The position numbers and the translations under genes are program-made. From the NCBI GenBank assembly GCA_051530055.1, contig CM121343.1:5146001-5210000 (forward strand): a DNA stretch of 64,000 bases. The letters run 5' to 3'. Numbering within the stretch: the first letter of the stretch is position 1; each line of letters starts with the position of its first letter. This DNA is from Neoechinorhynchus agilis. Its lineage: Eukaryota; Acanthocephala. The notes below the pieces were generated by a model. That model was not told the origin of the DNA. It made no database searches and worked only from the letters and a program-made list of their open reading frames with translations. Shown piece after piece: positions 61,231 to 64,000 of the stretch.

Positions 61231-61938
61231 CTTTCTCTAATCCGTAAGTGAACATTTTAGCCTGTAGTTATTGTGAATCAAAATCTTTGCGCATGATTTA
61301 GTAGATGCTGATATCATAATTAACAGTTAGAAGCGTTGTAGATATTTATTTCCTGCAAGACGACACTGGAAACAAATCGATGCGAAGGGGACGACCTCAA
61401 ATCCACGGACAATGTTAACAATGAAGTTTAACATAATTTTTTTGTAATGTTCGAGTAACTCGCTCGATTTCGATACCAAAACCTCAGATACGAAGCGATA
61501 AGAGCAATAGTCCTTTTCGGGACCACTATTTTGAGAGATTCTCTTAAGGTTAGATTCGTAAACCTCAAACCATGTTGGTCGACTCTTGATGTCTCAAATA
61601 CAAATCTATAAATGGAATTTTGTAACTCGTTCAAACGTGCTAGAAGTACCGCTTTCCAGTTCAACTTCTCGGTCAAGTGTTCGCGTCCTCCTAAATTCGT
61701 TGTCAAAATCGTCAACACGGTAACCATCAAGAGAATCAGCTACCGCCGATCTGCAGTCGCCTGTGAAGGTTCGATTGTCTAACAAGAAATTTAGGATTTT
61801 CCCCGAATCAAAATCGAACTATTAAAAACAAGTGCCAAAACACGTTCAACAGACGAATAAGTTAACCGCAAATATGGACTCCATGCACATTTATGTAGAA
61901 AAAGTAGATTGACATTATTTTGAAGTTCATAGTTTGTC
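61231..61938. other. intergenic; one 100-aa minus-strand frame of unknown status
   Basis: A frame at 61730-61428 (MMVTVLTILTTNLGGREHLT...) has a weakly hydrophobic start but no recognisable domain. Confidence 0.25.
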
Positions 61939-63300
61939 TCATGCATCCAATGGATCGTAGACTTGTGGTTCAATCAAATGTCGTTCCATGAGTTTCATTT
62001 GGAGAAAATTGTGAAGGTGAAATATGAACGGTTTGAGTGATGAGGCCAAATTAAGTCTAACGACATCTTCTCGATTCGCGAAGTGGACGGTGAGCCATCG
62101 AATACCATCGTCGGATGTGTGCTCAATATCGGCAAACGGGTGCTTCCATATAACTTGTGAAGTTTTTCCAGAAGATTTACTCGTGTGATATTGATCAATA
62201 TTTGATAACTGAATCGATCTACATCCAATATTATGCAGTGACAATCCTTGTTTGATATTCAAGATGAGTTTAGCAGTGGAACCATCGATCTGTTTGCAAT
62301 CAAATGTTTGAAACTCTATTGCGGTGGCGGCTTCATTTGTGGCATTTAGGAATGCTAGACACCAGGAGTGGATATCTCTTGGATCATCTGGTTGAAAACG
62401 TTTGATCATTAGTCCATCTCTAGTTCCCGATCGGATGGAAATTGAATTTGGGCAGCCGATCGATTGCATCAATCTAGAATTAAGTAATGGCCAACTCCAT
62501 GCTTGCATTGAATACGATGGAGGATATCTGTGGTATGCTGTTATGGTTTCATTGTCAATAACTACAAAGTACGAGGAACTATTTTGTTTTTGTTGAACAT
62601 CGTGCCACACTCTAGATTGTTGGAGCCAACCGCATTTATGTACCTTTGATGTTAATAATGAGCCGACGTGTTCATTAGTACTAATATCGATCGAATGTCT
62701 AAGGTGAGCGATAAAATCATCCGCAATAGACATTTGCCTAAATCGAAGTACACATCCACCATTCCCGCAAAGGTCATCATTTGGAGGACTAATGGTCAAA
62801 CATAAATAACCAGTTTGGGGTGACATTCGGCATCCGCGTAAATCAATCACGAACTCATTGTTGGTTATCCAGTTTTTCATCTGCTGCACTTTTAATTTTA
62901 TAACATTGCCACTATCCCGTAAGAGCCGGACGGCTTCTGTATGTAAAACATCAGCAAGGCTTATTCCATTGACGCTCAAGATCGCATCGCCTACTCGGAT
63001 TTGGGACGATCTGTCAGCCGCCATTCCTGCGAAGACGCGACTGACTACAATGGGCATTTGACTTTCCTTTCCACCTTTAATGCTCAATCCTAACCCCTTC
63101 TCGTACTCACTTCGACGAACGACTACGTCTCTGCTCGGAGCTTGTTCGTTAATTTCCACAGGGAGACAGTTTGATTGAGCCGTTTGATATCGAATCAGAA
63201 GACGAGTACAATCTTGAGATATCGTAGGTGTACAACGAAGCCAATTGGTGTCGGTGTCCTTTTTTGCTGTATTGAATTTAACATGCGCTGAAACGTCCAT
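61939..63300 (-). CDS. SNTG: gamma-type syntrophin
   Basis: Adaptor of the dystrophin complex at the muscle/neuronal membrane. It is an intronless frame of 453 aa. The PDZ domain at residues ~58-142 contains GLGLSIKGG (carboxylate-binding loop), MPIVVSRVFAGMAAD, VGDAILSVNGISL and AVRLLRDSGNVIKLKV. A split PH-like region follows: CVLRFRQMSIADDFIAHLRH, then CGWLQQSRVWHDVQQK and DPRDIHSWCLAFLNAT. The C-terminal syntrophin-unique region ends HLIEPQVYDPLDA. The length and order fit gamma-syntrophin better than alpha/beta. Confidence 0.88.
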   Translation of the reverse strand: MDVSAHVKFNTAKKDTDTNWLRCTPTISQDCTRLLIRYQTAQSNCLPVEINEQAPSRDVVVRRSEYEKGLGLSIKGGKESQMPIVVSRVFAGMAADRSSQIRVGDAILSVNGISLADVLHTEAVRLLRDSGNVIKLKVQQMKNWITNNEFVIDLRGCRMSPQTGYLCLTISPPNDDLCGNGGCVLRFRQMSIADDFIAHLRHSIDISTNEHVGSLLTSKVHKCGWLQQSRVWHDVQQKQNSSSYFVVIDNETITAYHRYPPSYSMQAWSWPLLNSRLMQSIGCPNSISIRSGTRDGLMIKRFQPDDPRDIHSWCLAFLNATNEAATAIEFQTFDCKQIDGSTAKLILNIKQGLSLHNIGCRSIQLSNIDQYHTSKSSGKTSQVIWKHPFADIEHTSDDGIRWLTVHFANREDVVRLNLASSLKPFIFHLHNFLQMKLMERHLIEPQVYDPLDA

Positions 63301-64000
63301 TTACAGGGAAGCCAGTGATTTGAGCACCATTCACTGCAAACGATTGTTTTTCTGTTTGTTTGCACGAGATCGATATGTGCTTATGTAGATCAGGAAATAA
63401 AGCTACTTAAGATGTTACTTCACCTCTTGGCTACCTAACGATAGTGCCAAACGAGAGAGGCTGAGACATTGATTGATATTGTGGATTGTTTTGGTTGCGT
63501 ATCAAATCTTTGAGAAATAATCGACTTCCGCTATGAACACTTTATGGTGGTAACGTCGATTGCAACTCTAACGTGCCGTCAAATTAGGTTAGCAGTGCAG
63601 GCGATGTGTAAGGGAGCGAGACAGTGTGGGAATCTTAGCAGTGGTGGAAACCGAGGGATGTTTTATTACGTGTCGTTTTCTACTTTCTCACAGTATTGTG
63701 GATTTCAAACTGTTTGCATCTCCTTTTAAGAGATAGAAAATTATTCGCTTCCTCTTTTCTCAAATAAAAACACTTTGAGCGACAAAAGCCAGTGAAAGTG
63801 TAATCGACTCTGGTGTACACTGTCAATCTATGTGCAAAGCTCCGACTTGTTAGTCCGACGGATCATTTGCGAATATACAAAGAGGGACAATTAGCAATCT
63901 TCAGTAGAGATCCTCATGCACATCTACTGTTACTTTAGCACACGCAATTACTAGTACCGGAAAAACATTCCGATTGCATAAGAAACACAGATCTAACCTG
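63301..64000. promoter_or_regulatory. 5' flank of syntrophin gene
   Basis: Upstream of the minus-strand syntrophin start; its promoter and 5' UTR are expected here. No further gene is supported to the window end. Confidence 0.35.

Noticed and set aside
63544-63729. 61-aa frame upstream of syntrophin
   Set aside because: Low-information sequence in a probable promoter region with no conserved feature.

Overview
The window is animal nuclear DNA from a compact, intron-rich genome. The evidence is a set of clearly metazoan signalling and muscle genes (srGAP, AMPK gamma, BRSK/SAD kinase, Shaw K+ channel, gamma-syntrophin, PTPN9-type phosphatase, tropomyosin) split by introns that are mostly 36-60 nt long with GT...AG ends. 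The C-terminal half of the tropomyosin reads most like lophotrochozoan/flatworm tropomyosins. My best guess is a fast-evolving, short-intron spiralian (for example monogenean flatworm, orthonectid or rotifer). The species is not identified, and the phylum call is an inference.

Layout. 270-4136 (+) srGAP (5' end outside the window); 4249-4722 (-) four-TM protein; 5974-7352 (+) proline-rich repeat protein; 8987-10303 (+) AMPK gamma, with a broken ~285-bp copy of one of its exons at 10907-11191. 12000-20000 is a repeat-rich block with a degraded APE-type LINE (15866-18088) and several direct repeats. 20015-23095 (-) BRSK/SAD kinase; 23858-25480 (-) diacylglycerol kinase; 26822-28531 (+) Shaw-type Kv channel. 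28690-29870 holds small palindromic elements. 30988-33611 (-) two-HMG-box TFAM-like gene. 33764-35020 is a second LINE fragment and 35137-35793 a diverged direct repeat. 36815-40458 (+) insulin-degrading enzyme. 40498-44641 is a nest of two Penelope-like elements with inverted termini plus a LINE tail. 44966-45898 (+) seipin-like protein; 46359-47234 (+) CABIT-like protein; ~47733-48438 (+) unknown gene; 48567-50849 (+) LRR-type single-pass receptor; 51446-53735 (+) possible Treslin-like protein. 54100-55420 holds LINE 3' ends. 55712-58488 (+) PTPN9/MEG2-type phosphatase; 58991-60192 (+) tropomyosin; 60718-61230 (-) LINE 3' end; 61939-63300 (-) gamma-syntrophin.

How the genes relate. They are independent eukaryotic transcription units, not operons. 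Adjacent functions are unrelated, and I see no evidence of co-regulation.

Most interesting signal. At least five sequence families of short inverted repeats (5346-5483, 28696-28801, 29633-29758, 31862-32276, 36446-36552, and the ends of the two Penelope-like copies at 40498-43335 and 43428-44641) share a hammerhead-ribozyme-like layout: CTGANGA, a short hairpin, then (in most of them) GAAA and an AT-rich arm. Two of the families flank reverse transcriptase or GIY-YIG endonuclease coding remains. The others look like small non-autonomous derivatives, one lying inside a TFAM-like intron. Hammerhead motifs in Penelope-like terminal repeats are known. What is unusual here is how many families there are in one window and that the ends are inverted rather than direct.
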